This document shows positions 32,825 through 32,972 of a stretch of DNA of 32,972 bases, one piece after another. Numbering within the stretch: position 1 is the stretch's first letter; each line of letters starts with the position of its first letter. The stretch spans positions 1 to 32,972 of the forward strand of contig JAJDDV010000134.1 in the NCBI GenBank assembly GCA_029260135.1, in the 5' to 3' direction. The DNA is from Phycisphaerae bacterium (GTDB taxonomy: Bacteria; Planctomycetota; Phycisphaerae; UBA1845). The translations under genes were made by a program, and so were the position numbers. The notes below the pieces were generated by a model, which did not search any database, was not told the DNA's origin, and saw only the letters and a list, made by a program, of their open reading frames with translations.

Positions 32825-32972
32825 TGGGGTATGGGGGCGGTGGTGAATCGAGTGTCGTGGCGCGTGCTTATCGGGGCCGGTGCCCGGGTGTGACGTCGAG
32901 CGGCTCACGCTTGCGTACGGTCGGCGTCCGGTAAGATGTTTGGTGGTCCGGGTCGGTCACTCTATCATAGAA
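32825..32972. other. Right-end non-coding stretch
   Basis: About 150 bases after the cytochrome stop. No ribosome site, hairpin with T-run or convincing frame is seen. An ATG at 32936 stays open to the edge for only 12 codons and cannot be judged. Confidence 0.5.

Noticed and set aside
31031..32908. A 625-residue minus-strand open frame
   Set aside because: It is the complement of the second octaheme unit, rich in Arg, His and Pro as expected from antisense of this coding sequence, with no motif of its own.

Overview
The window is about 33 kb of GC-rich bacterial chromosome. Its closest fit is a planctomycete, perhaps of the Phycisphaerae type. The evidence is the secreted proteins with D-C-x-x-N-x-V-P-D-x-C repeats and dockerin-like EF-hand pairs, large secreted proteins of a type I associate with that group, and many GTG/TTG starts with patchy Shine-Dalgarno sites. 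This is an inference from protein style; there is no rRNA or marker gene. I see no tRNA, rRNA, CRISPR array or phage genes.

Layout. (1) 1-660: the last codons of an IS630-type transposase cut by the window edge, then a mosaic of three intergenic repeat units. (2) 666-5092, minus strand: a membrane-bound FlaA1/WbpM-type nucleotide-sugar 4,6-dehydratase preceded by two exported proteins of unknown function. (3) 5362-10947, plus strand: a divergent IspH, a small tandem CDGSH iron-sulfur protein, an oversized prepilin peptidase, an OmpA-type lipoprotein and a GT-C-like membrane protein. (4) 10966-20104, minus strand: an eight-gene surface-glycan cluster read from flippase to glycosyltransferases, with a sulfotransferase, two methyltransferases, one GT2 and three GT4 enzymes. 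(5) 20137-25025: a divergent GT2 plus GT39-type pair, a convergent sulfatase-superfamily membrane protein and a four-helix SMR-like transporter. (6) 25714-32824, plus strand: two adjacent large secreted proteins separated by one base.

How they fit together. Regions 2, 4 and 5 together look like a locus for a sulfated, possibly methylated extracellular polysaccharide: sugar-nucleotide supply, glycosyl transfer, decoration and flipping are all present. No initiating phosphoglycosyl transferase and no clear Wzy polymerase is visible in the window. Region 3 is mostly housekeeping and envelope genes.

The most unusual object is in region 6. The 1472-residue protein at 28406-32824 is a secreted multiheme c-type cytochrome with 16 heme-binding motifs in two collinear octaheme halves offset by about 690 residues. 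It carries a dockerin-like calcium module at its N-terminus. The gene directly upstream encodes a secreted, cysteine-rich protein with a dockerin-like module at its C-terminus. I do not recognise this octaheme unit as a described family. A role in extracellular electron transfer or extracellular redox catalysis is inference.
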